Assembly (NCBI GenBank): GCA_963805495.1 | Contig: CAWDUQ010000001.1 | Span: forward strand, 868,001-932,000 | Length of the DNA: 64,000 nt | From: DAHUXD01 sp963805495 | GTDB taxonomy: Bacteria > Acidobacteriota > Thermoanaerobaculia > UBA5066 > Gp7-AA6 | Direction: 5' to 3' | Shown here: in pieces, positions 40,339 through 53,307 of the stretch | Layout of the letters: the number at the start of each line of letters is the position of its first letter | Position numbering within the stretch: position 1 is the first letter of the stretch | Translations under genes and position numbers: made by a program | Notes under the pieces: generated by a model | Told to the model about the DNA's origin: nothing | What the model saw: the letters and a program-made list of their open reading frames with translations, nothing else | Databases searched by the model: none

Positions 40339-41130
40339 CTATGGCTTCGTGGTCTGCCAGGCGACCTTCGTCGCTCCGGCGGGCGGGGTGAACGCGAACT
40401 GGTCGGCGGGAACGTTCGCGGACAGATTCCAGTCGGAAAACGACGTCACGATGCGCGGCGTCCCCTTGACGTTCTTGTACGTGACGGCGATCCGGCGGGG
40501 AAGCGGCTTCGCGCCGTCCTCGATCCAGACCTGCCAGTCGGCATCGGGCTCGGAGAACGCCAGGTGGCGACAGGCGACGCCGTCGATCCGCGCCGCTCCG
40601 GCGTCGAACGCCGTCGTCACACCTTCCATCATCCTGGCGTACGGGTCCTTGAGAAGGAACCCCGCGGCCGGGAACGGCATCTGGAAGCGGTCCATCAGCA
40701 TCACGAGCGTTTCGTCGATCGTGGGTGGAGCGTCCGCCTGACCGTAATAGGTGCTCTTGGCGGAGTAGATCGCCACCGTCTTCCCGTCGTAACAGAGCGA
40801 TGCGTCGTGAAGGTCGCCGGTCGTGTCGACCCGCATGCGATTCGGCCGGGCCACGGCGATGGTCGCCTCTCCGAAGAAATCGAGGAGGGGACCGTTCACG
40901 GAAGGCATCTCACGGTCGGACGTGGCCTTGAAGGTGAAGTTGCCGGCGCCCTTGAGGAGCTCGCTCATGGCCTTCAGGCGATCGAGTGCGGCGGGCTCGA
41001 GCGGCGGCGGCGGAGCCGGGGTCGCCTCGGGCGCCGGCGCTCCCGACTGGGCGGCCGCCGGGAACGCGGACAACAGGAGAGCCAACGCTCCCGAGGCTGC
41101 GGCGAGGCTGTTGCGGGATCGAGTTCTCAA
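40339..41130 (-). CDS. DUF2092 exported protein
   Basis: A protein of 263 residues from a TTG start preceded by AGGAGG. A signal peptide (LAAASGALALLLSAFPAAAQ) and a Pro/Ala linker precede a LolA-like beta-sheet domain. The DUF2092 blocks are AISELL-like LKAMSELLKGAGNFTFKATS, RPNRMRVDTTGDL, LCYDGKTVAIYSAKSTYY, GVACRHLAFSEPDADWQVWIEDG and PRIVTSFSDWNL. The fold is related to lipoprotein carriers, but the ligand is unknown. It is encoded upstream of the glycine-zipper protein in one unit. Confidence 0.8.
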   Translation of the reverse strand: MRTRSRNSLAAASGALALLLSAFPAAAQSGAPAPEATPAPPPPLEPAALDRLKAMSELLKGAGNFTFKATSDREMPSVNGPLLDFFGEATIAVARPNRMRVDTTGDLHDASLCYDGKTVAIYSAKSTYYGQADAPPTIDETLVMLMDRFQMPFPAAGFLLKDPYARMMEGVTTAFDAGAARIDGVACRHLAFSEPDADWQVWIEDGAKPLPRRIAVTYKNVKGTPRIVTSFSDWNLSANVPADQFAFTPPAGATKVAWQTTKP

Positions 41131-41208
41131 CCTGGACCTCCTGTTCCGGAGAGGGCGGTGCGCGAGAGAGACCGATTAGATCACACCGGTTCACCCGTTC
41201 TCGGTTCG

Positions 41209-41217
41209 TTGTAGGCT
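41209..41217 (+). promoter_or_regulatory. TTGTAGGCT motif before the first kinase-propeller gene
   Basis: TTGTAGGCT (TAGGCT as -10) ends 10 nt before the TTG start at 41228. The same nonamer precedes the kinase at 61332, and TTGTATGCT precedes the one at 46265. No Shine-Dalgarno lies between. Confidence 0.45.
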
Positions 41218-41227
41218 CGGTGCAACC

Positions 41228-43900
41228 TTGACTTTGCCGGCCGGTTCGCGTCTGGGCCCCTACGAGATTCTCGCGCCTATCGGGGCGGGGGGGATGGGGG
41301 AGGTGTACAAGGCGCGGGACACGCGGCTGGAGCGCACGGTCGCGGTGAAGGTTCTGCCGCAGCATCTCTCGGCCTCCGCGGAAGTGCGGCAGCGGTTCGA
41401 GCGGGAGGCGAAGACGGTCTCGCAGCTCTCGCATCCCCACATCTGCGCTTTGTACGACGTGGGGCGCGAGGGCGAGACCGAGTACCTGGTGATGGAGTAT
41501 CTGGAGGGCGAGACGCTGTCGGCGCGCCTGGCCAACGGGTCGCTGCCGCTGTCGCAGACGTTGAAGTTCGGAGTGGAGATCGCCGACGCTCTCGACAAGG
41601 CGCACCGTCAGGGGATCGTGCACCGGGACCTGAAGCCGGGCAACGTGATGCTGACGAAGACGGGAGTGAAGCTGCTCGACTTCGGGCTGGCGAAGGCGAT
41701 GGCGCCGGCGGCGGCGCCGTCCTCGGGAGCGACGTCGCTGCCGACGGTGATGGGCGCGGCGACAGGCGAGAACCTGACGCAGGAAGGGACGATCCTGGGG
41801 ACGTTCCAGTACATGGCGCCCGAGCAGCTCGAGGGCAAGGAGGCGGACGGTCGGACGGACATCTTCGCCTTCGGGTGCGTGCTGTACGAGATGGCGACGG
41901 GGCGGAAGGCGTTTTCGGGTTCGTCGCAGGCGTCGCTGATCTCTTCGATCATGAAGGAGGAGCCGGCGCCGGTCTCGGCGGTGACGCCGACCTCGCCGCC
42001 GGCACTGGACCGGGTGATCCGGAAGGCGCTGGACAAGGACCCGGAGGACCGGTGGCAGAGCGCGGGGGATCTGGGCAGCGAGCTGAAGTGGATCGCCGAG
42101 GGCGGCTCGGCGAGCGGCATCCCGGCGCCGGTGCTGCCGGCCCGGCGGCGCTCCGCCGCCTGGCTGCCCTGGGCGGCCGCCGTCGTCCTCGCCGCGGCGG
42201 GCCTTGCCGCCGGACGTCTGCTGCATCGCGCTCCCGCGGCGCCCGTGCTCCGATCGTCGATCGATCTGCCGCCGCAGATGGAGCTCGAGCCCGCCAATCA
42301 GTCGATCGCCCTTTCGCCGGACGGCAGGACGCTCGCCCTCGCGGCGACCGGGGCGGAGGGAAAGCGCCAGATCTGGGTTCGCCGCATGGACGGCTTCACC
42401 GTTGCGCCCCTGGCTGGCACCGACGATGCCGCGATCCCGTTCTGGTCGCCCGACGGCCGGAACATCGGCTTCTTCGCCGATCGCAAGTTGAAGCGGATCC
42501 CGGCGACCGGGGGGGCGGTCCAGACGATCTGCGAAGCCGCGGACGGCCGCGGCGCGAGCTGGAGCGTGGACGACTTGATCGTCTTCGCCCCCGCGCCCTT
42601 CGGCGGACTCTGGAAAGTCCCGGCCGGCGGCGGCACGCCGGAGCCGCTGACGAAAGCCGAAGGGGCGGGGGCCACACACCGACTGCCCTGGTTTCTTCCG
42701 GACGGGAAGCGCCTGCTCTATTTCTCCGGCACGCAGACCTCCGACGAGGAGAAGAAGAGCGCCATCGAGGCGCTGGACCTTCGGACGGGCCGATCCACGT
42801 TCGTCGCCCACGAAAACAGCGAGGGGCGATACGCCGAACCGGGTTACCTCCTGTTCATGCGCGACGGGAATCTCCTCGCTCAGCGGCTGGATCCCTCCAG
42901 CCTGAAGGCGACGGGCGCCGCGACTCCGGTCGCCGAAGGCGTGCTGTTCCAGCCCTACCGGTGGTTCGGGAACTTCACCGTTTCGAACCAGGGGTTGCTG
43001 GTCTTTCAGAGCAATACGGCCCAGCGCAAGCGGCGGCTCACCTGGTTCGACCTCGACGGCAGGCAGCTCGGCCAGGTGGGCGAGGCAGCGGACTTCTTCT
43101 CGATAGCGCTTTCGCCCGACGACCGGCGGGTGGTCTCGACCATTCGGGCGAGCGCTTCCTCGAAGCCGGAGGTCCGGCTCTACGACCTGGATCGCGGCGT
43201 TGGCTCCCGTTTCACGTTCGGGGACCAGGGCGCGAACTTCCCGGCCTGGTCGGCGGACGGACGCCAGATCGCGTTCGGTGATCCCGGCTTCGGCGTTCGC
43301 GTCAAGGCCGCTGATGGCGCCTCGGAAGCGAAGGTCGTCCTGGCCGAGAAGACCAACATCTGGCCGCTGTCGTGGTCGCCGGATGGAAAGCACATGCTCC
43401 TGCGCATCCAGGATTCGAAAACGGGTGGCGTGGGTCTCTGGGACCTGGCGCTCGACGGAGATCATCAGCCCCGCAAGCTCGTCGATTCCGATCCGGACCA
43501 GTTCCTGAACGGGTCGATCTCGCCGGACGGTAAATGGCTGCTCTATGTCTCGAACGAGTCCGGCCGGTCGGAGACGTACCTCGTCCCCTTTCCGGGGCTG
43601 GGCGAGAAACGGCAGGTGTCGACGGCCGGGGCGACGGAGGGCCGATGGCTCTCAGACCGGTCCATCCTCTACGACCAGCCTCCCGACGGAAAGCTCTTCG
43701 TCGTGGACGTGGACACGAAGGGCGGTTCGCTCCAGATCGGTCCGCCGCGCCCGATCTTCGACGGCAAGCCTTCGCCGCGCGGCCCGTTCGACGCCTCCCA
43801 TGACGGAAAGAGGCTGCTGTTTGCCGTGCCGGTGGAGGACAGCTCGTCGGCGCAGCTCCGCCTGGTCTCCGACTGGCTCGCGGAGCTCGCGAAGAAATAG
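41228..43900 (+). CDS. Ser/Thr protein kinase with extracytoplasmic beta-propeller (copy 1)
   Basis: The protein has 890 residues and a TTG start. N-terminal Hanks kinase: glycine loop IGAGGMGEVY, K41 (VAVK), HRDLKPGN with D134, DFGLAK (151-156) and MAPEQLEG (196-203). A membrane helix lies at about 312-331. A C-terminal propeller of TolB/PD40 type follows, with repeated SPDGR-like turns (SPDGRTLAL, WSPDGRNIGF, WSPDGKHML, SPDGKWLLYVS). The kinase is cytoplasmic and the propeller periplasmic, so it may sense ligand or sugar outside the cell. The ligand is unknown. All catalytic residues are intact. Confidence 0.9.
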   Translation: MTLPAGSRLGPYEILAPIGAGGMGEVYKARDTRLERTVAVKVLPQHLSASAEVRQRFEREAKTVSQLSHPHICALYDVGREGETEYLVMEYLEGETLSARLANGSLPLSQTLKFGVEIADALDKAHRQGIVHRDLKPGNVMLTKTGVKLLDFGLAKAMAPAAAPSSGATSLPTVMGAATGENLTQEGTILGTFQYMAPEQLEGKEADGRTDIFAFGCVLYEMATGRKAFSGSSQASLISSIMKEEPAPVSAVTPTSPPALDRVIRKALDKDPEDRWQSAGDLGSELKWIAEGGSASGIPAPVLPARRRSAAWLPWAAAVVLAAAGLAAGRLLHRAPAAPVLRSSIDLPPQMELEPANQSIALSPDGRTLALAATGAEGKRQIWVRRMDGFTVAPLAGTDDAAIPFWSPDGRNIGFFADRKLKRIPATGGAVQTICEAADGRGASWSVDDLIVFAPAPFGGLWKVPAGGGTPEPLTKAEGAGATHRLPWFLPDGKRLLYFSGTQTSDEEKKSAIEALDLRTGRSTFVAHENSEGRYAEPGYLLFMRDGNLLAQRLDPSSLKATGAATPVAEGVLFQPYRWFGNFTVSNQGLLVFQSNTAQRKRRLTWFDLDGRQLGQVGEAADFFSIALSPDDRRVVSTIRASASSKPEVRLYDLDRGVGSRFTFGDQGANFPAWSADGRQIAFGDPGFGVRVKAADGASEAKVVLAEKTNIWPLSWSPDGKHMLLRIQDSKTGGVGLWDLALDGDHQPRKLVDSDPDQFLNGSISPDGKWLLYVSNESGRSETYLVPFPGLGEKRQVSTAGATEGRWLSDRSILYDQPPDGKLFVVDVDTKGGSLQIGPPRPIFDGKPSPRGPFDASHDGKRLLFAVPVEDSSSAQLRLVSDWLAELAKK

Positions 43901-43921
43901 GGCGGCTCGGCCGGCTGCACC

Positions 43922-44419
43922 TTACGACCAGGCGGTCCGGATCGGCGGCGGATTCGTCAGGGTCTGCATGACGACGCAGTACTGCTCGGTCTTTTCGGCG
44001 AGCGCGCGGAGCTGATCGGGCGTGGCCTCCGGCGCGTCGATGTCGAACTTGAGGCGGATCGACTCGAACCCGACCGGGACCTCCTTCGAGATGCCGAGCG
44101 TGCCGGCAAGATCGAGGTCGCCTTCGACGGATACGGCGATCGATTTCGTCGGGATCCCCATGGCCGCCGCGACCATCTGGCAGGTCACCTGGGCGCAGGC
44201 GGCGAGCGCGCCCAGCAGCAGGTCGCCCGAGCAGGCCCCGGTCCCGGCGCCACCGACACCCGCGTGCGCCTGGGCCTCGTACACGGCCCGCCCGATGTCA
44301 ATCGAACAGGCGATCGGGGCCCCAGCCTCGGCCCCCTTCGCGCGCAACGTGATGCGCGAGGCCGAGGGCTCGGCGCGGTAGCGGTCCTTCAGCGGCTTCT
44401 GGACGGAACGCAGGTCCAT
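43922..44419 (-). CDS. OsmC-family protein
   Basis: This 165-residue protein has the OsmC/Ohr fold. The glycine-rich GVGGAGTGACSGDLLLGALAAC stretch holds a Cys (C75), and C148 in EQYCVVMQTL is the second. These resemble the redox pair of OsmC peroxidases. A peroxide- or hydroperoxide-reducing role is likely but not assured, since the arrangement differs from Ohr. It converges on the kinase at 43900 and diverges from the DUF1772 gene at 44464. No strong Shine-Dalgarno was seen except GGGAGG about 7 nt before the ATG. Confidence 0.78.
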   Translation of the reverse strand: MDLRSVQKPLKDRYRAEPSASRITLRAKGAEAGAPIACSIDIGRAVYEAQAHAGVGGAGTGACSGDLLLGALAACAQVTCQMVAAAMGIPTKSIAVSVEGDLDLAGTLGISKEVPVGFESIRLKFDIDAPEATPDQLRALAEKTEQYCVVMQTLTNPPPIRTAWS

Positions 44420-44939
44420 CGTCGGGCCTCCCGGTCTAGTCTATGGCCCCGGAGATTTCGGACATGGACTTTGTCGTCGTCGTCGAATGCGTCGCGGTCT
44501 TCTTCACCGGTCTGCTCGCCGGGATCCTGTTCGGGGACCGCGCCGGAAACACCCACGCCCGCGCGAAGCTCCCGCTGGCGGCCTTCCTGGCGTTCCAGCG
44601 GGAGCAGAACCGCCGTTTCGCAGCGATGATGCCGGCTCCGATCCTGGCGGCCGTCGTCGCGAGTGTCGGCTGGCTGGTCTTGATCCGGTCGCATTCGGAT
44701 TCGGCCGAGTTCGGGTTGGCCGTTGTCGGGACGGCGGCGCTCGTTCTCGTCGTGGCGATTACACGGATCGTGAACATCCCGATCAACAACCGGGTCGATT
44801 CGGCGACCGAGGGCTCGGAGCCCGCGCAGGCTCAGGCGCTCTGGTCGCGCTGGGAGCGCGCCCACACTGCCCGCACGGTCCTGGCGGTTCTGGCGTCCCT
44901 CTGCGAGCTCGCGGCGCTCGGAATCTCGGCGTCGGGCCC

Positions 44940-46190
<1,251 letters not shown>

Positions 46191-46199
46191 GGGCCGATC

Positions 46200-46205
46200 A
46201 ATCTA
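46200..46205 (-). promoter_or_regulatory. -10-like hexamer (TAGATT) before ispG
   Basis: Minus-strand TAGATT ends 9 nt before the ATG at 46190. No Shine-Dalgarno, so likely leaderless. It is divergent from the kinase promoter at 46247. Confidence 0.45.
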
Positions 46206-46246
46206 CCAGATGCGGCAGGGGCGGCGGTGGACGGGTCGCGCCTATC

Positions 46247-46255
46247 TTGTATGCT
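46247..46255 (+). promoter_or_regulatory. TTGTATGCT motif before the second kinase-propeller gene
   Basis: TTGTATGCT (TATGCT as -10) ends 9 nt before the TTG at 46265. It is a one-base variant of the motif at 41209 and 61315. An in-frame TTG inside this motif is a less likely start. Confidence 0.5.
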
Positions 46256-46264
46256 CCGAACGAC

Positions 46265-48942
46265 TTGACGCTCGCTTCCGGAACCCGGCTCGGGCCCTAC
46301 GAGATCCTGGCGCCGCTCGGCGCGGGGGGAATGGGCGAGGTGTACCGGGCGAAGGACTCGAAGCTTCACCGCGACGTCGCGATCAAGGTCCTTCCCGAGT
46401 CGGTGGCGCGCGACCCGGAGCGGCTGGCGCGCTTCCAGCGCGAAGCGCAAGTCCTGGCCGCGCTGAATCATCCGCAGATCGGGGCCATCTACGGCCTCGA
46501 GGAGGTGGGGGGCGTGCCGGCGCTGGTCCTGGAGCTCGTCGAGGGAGAGACGCTCGCGCAACGCCTGGCCCAGGGCCCGATGCCGATCGATGAAGCGCTC
46601 GGCGTCGCGCGCGGGATCGCGGAAGCCCTCGAAGCGGCGCACGAAAAGGGGATCGTCCACCGCGACCTGAAGCCCGCCAACGTAAAACTGACGCCGGGCG
46701 GCTCCGTGAAGGTCCTCGATTTCGGTCTCGCGAAGGCCCTGGCCGTGGACGGCGGCGCTCCCGACGTGACCCGCTCGCCGACGATCACGGCCGCCGCGAC
46801 CCAGGCGGGTGTCGTCCTCGGAACGGCGGCCTACATGTCGCCGGAGCAAGCGCGCGGCAAGGCCGTCGACAAGCGCTCCGACATCTGGTCTTTCGGGGCG
46901 CTGCTGTACGAAATGCTGACAGGCCAGCGGTGCTTCGAGGGCGAGACCGTGTCGGACGTGCTCGCGTCGGTTCTGCGGCAGGACCCCGAGTGGTCGAGGC
47001 TCCCGCGCGAGACTCCGGCGGCGGTCAGGCTGTTGCTCCGCCGTTGCCTCGAGCGCGACCCGAAGAAACGGCTGCGCGACATCGGCGACGCGTGGCTCGA
47101 GGGCGCGGCAGGGCCGGATCCGGCCCCGGCTTCCCGGAGACTGCCGATCGGCTGGGCCGCGGCGGTCGTTCTCGCGCTGGCGGCGGGTTACGCCGCCGCG
47201 CGTTGGTTCGCGAGGGCCGAGCCTCCGGCAGCGCGCCCGGCGGCGACCCATTCGATCGTCCGTCTGCCTCCCGGGGCGCGACTCTCGGGCTGGGCGTCTC
47301 CCGTCGTCGCGATCTCGCGCGACGGGCGCGTCGTCGCGTTCGTCGCCGAGAAAGAGAACGAGCCGCAGCGGCTTTGGATCCACCGGCTCGACCGCAACGA
47401 CACGCAGGTCGTCCCCGACAGCGACAGCGCGGAGGGCCCCTTCTTCTCGCAGGACGGACAGTGGATCGGCTTCGCGACGAACGTCTCGCAATCCGGGGGC
47501 GCTGGAGAAGGACGGCTCAAGAAGTACTCGGTCTCGACCGGACTGACGCAGCCGGTAGCCTCGATACCCGACTACTACGGCGGCAGCTTCGCCGCCGACG
47601 GCTCGATTCTGGTCGCCGCTTCGACGACCGAGGGCCTCTGGCGTCTGCCGGCCGGTGGCGGAAAGCCCGACACTTCGACCGAGAGAGTCGTCTGGCAGGG
47701 GAAGGAGGTGACGCGGTCGATGTCCTGGCCGCAGATCCTTCCCGGAGGTGCGGCGGCCCTCGTCACGGACGGGGATGCCGTGCCGATCGGCGTCGCCGCG
47801 CTCGATCTTCGCAACCGCCACCTCCAGACGCTCGCCACGGACGTCAGGTTCTGCCGGTATTCGGCCGACGGCCGGCTCCTGATGCTGAAGGCCGACCGGA
47901 CGCTGCTCGCGGCTCCGTTCGACCCCGCGAGCCTCCGCATGACGGGCGAGGCGGTGGCCGTGCTGAAGGACGTCGCGTTCGGAGACAACGATGGAGGTTC
48001 CTTCGCGCTCTCCGAAACCGGGACGCTGGTCTATGCGACGGGCACCCTCCGTGGTAGCGGTCTCGAACCCATGCGCCTCGTCCGCGTGACGGAGAAGGGC
48101 GGGATCGATCCGCTCCCGTTCGAACCCGATGCGTTCGGCCAAGTGCCGGCCCCTTCCCCGGACGGTCGAAGACTCGCCGCCATGACGATGGACGGCTCGC
48201 TGTGGATCTACGACCTCGCGAGGCGCGTTCGCTCCCGCATACCGACGGGCGACTGGAAGGTCCAGGGGCGGTCGGTGATCTGGTCCCCGTCCGGTGAGGA
48301 CCTGGTCTTCTCCGCCTCGACCCGGGCCGAATCGGGGTGGGCCATCGTCCGCTCCAGGGCCGACGGAAGCGGGCAGCCGGTACGGGTCGTTCCGGCCGGC
48401 CAGGAGATGTACCCGCTGGCCTGGACTCCGGACGGGCGCCTGATCGTCTACACGCTGTTCGGCAAGGAACCCGGGCTCTGGGCAGGGCCCGCCGCCGGGG
48501 ATGGCCCTCAACGGCGGCTCGTCGACGGCTTCGTCGCCGGGACGGGAGTGTCCCCCGACGGAAAGTGGATCGCGTACGACCTGCTGAACCGCGGGGAATG
48601 GTCGGTCGTCGCGGAACCTCTTCCCGGTCCCGGTCCGCGCGTTCAAGTGGCCACGGGCGGCGGCCGGAGCCCCCTCTGGTCCTCGGACGGGAGGGCGATC
48701 TTTTACCGCAACGGCAGCCGCTATCTTCGAGTTCGGGTCTCCAGCGTGGGAGGCAGGCTCGAGCCCTCGATGCCCGAGGAGCTTTTCCAGTCGCCGAACC
48801 TGCGAGGCTTCGCGGTCGCGCCGGACGGGAAGGGCTTCTTCGCGGTCGAGGACCCCCCCGAGTCCGGCGTGGTCCGCGAGCTGCATCTGGTGACCAACTG
48901 GTTCTCGGAGCTCGAGCCGCTGGCTCCGGCCCGTGAGGCGAA

Positions 48943-48946
<4 letters not shown>
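46265..48946 (+). CDS. Ser/Thr protein kinase with beta-propeller (copy 2)
   Basis: A protein of 893 residues, TTG start. Kinase residues are intact: LGAGGMGEVY, K41, HRDLKPAN with D134, DFGLAK and MSPEQARGK. It diverges from copies 1, 3 and 6 in the activation segment (KAVDKRSDIWSFGALL). A helix at about 296-316 (GWAAAVVLALAAGYAAARWF) anchors it. The propeller has TolB-type turns such as SQDGQWIGF, SPSGEDLVF, TPDGRLIVY and SPDGKWIAY. It heads the run 46265-58778, and the next gene overlaps its stop (GTGA). Confidence 0.9.
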
Positions 48947-51609
<2,663 letters not shown>

Positions 51610-51665
51610 TGCGGCCCCGCGGCGGGGTCGAGAGTATTGGCGGCAAACGCCGTTCACGTGAAACG

Positions 51666-53267
51666 ATGACGCCAATGCCGATCCGGAGACGTCGGACGAT
51701 CCGCCTGGCGGGTCTCCTCCTGGGCCTGTCGGGCGCTCTCGCGGCGCAGGAACTCGGGCGCACCGACTTCGCCACCTCCGGTTCGCCGGCCGCGCAGGAG
51801 CGCTTCCTGCGCGGCGTGCTGCTGCTCCACAGCTTCGAGTACGCCGACGCCGCCGAGGAATTCCGGGCGGCGCAGAAAATCGAACCGGGCTTCGCCATGG
51901 CGTACTGGGGCGAGGCGATGACGTACAACCATCCGCTCTGGATGGAACGCGATCGTGCCTCGGCGATCGCCGCGCTCGATCGCCTGGCGCCGACGCCGGA
52001 GGCGCGCCGCGCGAAAGCGCCGACCGAGCGCGAGAAGATGTACATGGACGCCGTCGAAGTCCTCTGGGCCGAGGGGGACCGCGCCGCCCGCGATCGCGCC
52101 TACGCGGAAGCGATGCGGCGTCTGCACGAGCGATACCCCGAGGATCTCGACGCCTCCGCTTTCTATGCCCTTGCGCTGCTCGGGACGACCGAAGGGCGCC
52201 GCGACGCGGCGGTCTACATGCAGGCGGCCGCCGTGGCCGAGGAGGTCTTCGCGAAGAATCCGCATCATCCGGGCGCGGCCCACTATCTGATCCACTGCTA
52301 CGACGACCCGGTTCACGCTCCCCTGGGGATGCGGGCGGCGCGCGTCTACGCCGGCATCGCGCCCGCAGCGGTCCATGCGCTGCACATGCCCTCGCACATC
52401 TTCTTCGCGACCGGCATGTGGGACGAGGCCGTCTCCTCCAACCAGGATTCCTGGAAGGCCTCGGTCGACCGGGCGGCGCGCAAGGGGCTGGGGCCCGACG
52501 ATCACAGCTTCCACGCGCTTTCCTGGCTCGAGTACGCGTACCTGCAGCTCGGCCGCCGCCGCGACGCGCGGGGAACGCTCACGCTGATGGAAACCGACGC
52601 GAAGGCGGGCTCGGCGCACACGCTGGAAAGCCTCGACGAGATGCGGGCGGTGTGGATCGTCGAGACGGGCGACTGCGACGCGGCGGTGCGGCCGCGCCCG
52701 GAGGCGTCCCGGGCCCGGGACCGGTTCGTGCGCGGCGTCTGCGCGCTCGCGGCGGGGGATCGGGAAGCGGTCGTCGACGAGCTCGGCCGGTTGAAGGCCG
52801 GCTCCACGTCGGCGGCGGCGTCGCACGGCCACTCCGGGATGTCCTATCGCGAGGCGCGCGACGGGGAGATCGCCGCCGTGCTCGCCCTCGAGCTCGAGGC
52901 GCTGCTCGCCGCCCGGGATGGCGACGCTCCGAAGTCCGCGCGCCTGGCCGCCGAGGCCGCCGCCGCGGAGGACGCAATGACTTTCGATTTCGGCCCGCCG
53001 CCCGTCGTCAAGCCGGCCCACGAGCTCGCCGGCGAGATCCTGCTGGCGCAGGGCCGGGCGGCCGACGCCCAGCGCGAATTCGAGAAGGCGCTCGCCGGGG
53101 CCCCCGGGCGCTCCCTTTCGCTGCTCGGCCTCATGCGGGCCGCCGAGGCCTCGGGCGACACGGCTGCGGCCGCGGACGCGCGGGCGAGGCTCGCGCGGAA
53201 CTGGGCCCGCGCGGATGCCGACCTTCCGAACCTCGCCGAGGCGCGTGTTGCGCCTCCGGCTCCCTAG
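51666..53267 (+). CDS. Exported TPR-like repeat protein
   Basis: A protein of 533 residues. The start was chosen at 51666 to give a short signal peptide (RTIRLAGLLLGLSGALAAQE); starts at 51606/51609 would add about 20 residues before it. Helical repeats fill the mature part: EYADAAEEFRAAQKIEPGFAMAYWGEAMT, YLIHCYDDPVHAPLGMRAARVY, LGRRRDARGTLTLM and the C-terminal LAQGRAADAQREFEKALAGAP. These are TPR-type units. It sits inside the kinase run with the same orientation, and its product may interact with a propeller in the periplasm (inference). Confidence 0.75.
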   Translation: MTPMPIRRRRTIRLAGLLLGLSGALAAQELGRTDFATSGSPAAQERFLRGVLLLHSFEYADAAEEFRAAQKIEPGFAMAYWGEAMTYNHPLWMERDRASAIAALDRLAPTPEARRAKAPTEREKMYMDAVEVLWAEGDRAARDRAYAEAMRRLHERYPEDLDASAFYALALLGTTEGRRDAAVYMQAAAVAEEVFAKNPHHPGAAHYLIHCYDDPVHAPLGMRAARVYAGIAPAAVHALHMPSHIFFATGMWDEAVSSNQDSWKASVDRAARKGLGPDDHSFHALSWLEYAYLQLGRRRDARGTLTLMETDAKAGSAHTLESLDEMRAVWIVETGDCDAAVRPRPEASRARDRFVRGVCALAAGDREAVVDELGRLKAGSTSAAASHGHSGMSYREARDGEIAAVLALELEALLAARDGDAPKSARLAAEAAAAEDAMTFDFGPPPVVKPAHELAGEILLAQGRAADAQREFEKALAGAPGRSLSLLGLMRAAEASGDTAAAADARARLARNWARADADLPNLAEARVAPPAP

Positions 53268-53307
53268 CTGGCCGATCGACCGCGCCGACGCATGCAGAGC
53301 CGCTGAA

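Noticed and set aside
40910..43465. A long minus-strand frame opposite the first kinase gene (also 46187-48886 opposite the second)
   Set aside because: The kinase and propeller motifs are on the plus strand. The antisense frames arise from codon bias and lack motifs of their own.
44443..44466. ATG at 44443 as the start of the DUF1772 gene
   Set aside because: It directly abuts the -10-like TAGTCT, so transcription would begin downstream of it. The ATG at 44464 has GGAG 10 nt upstream.
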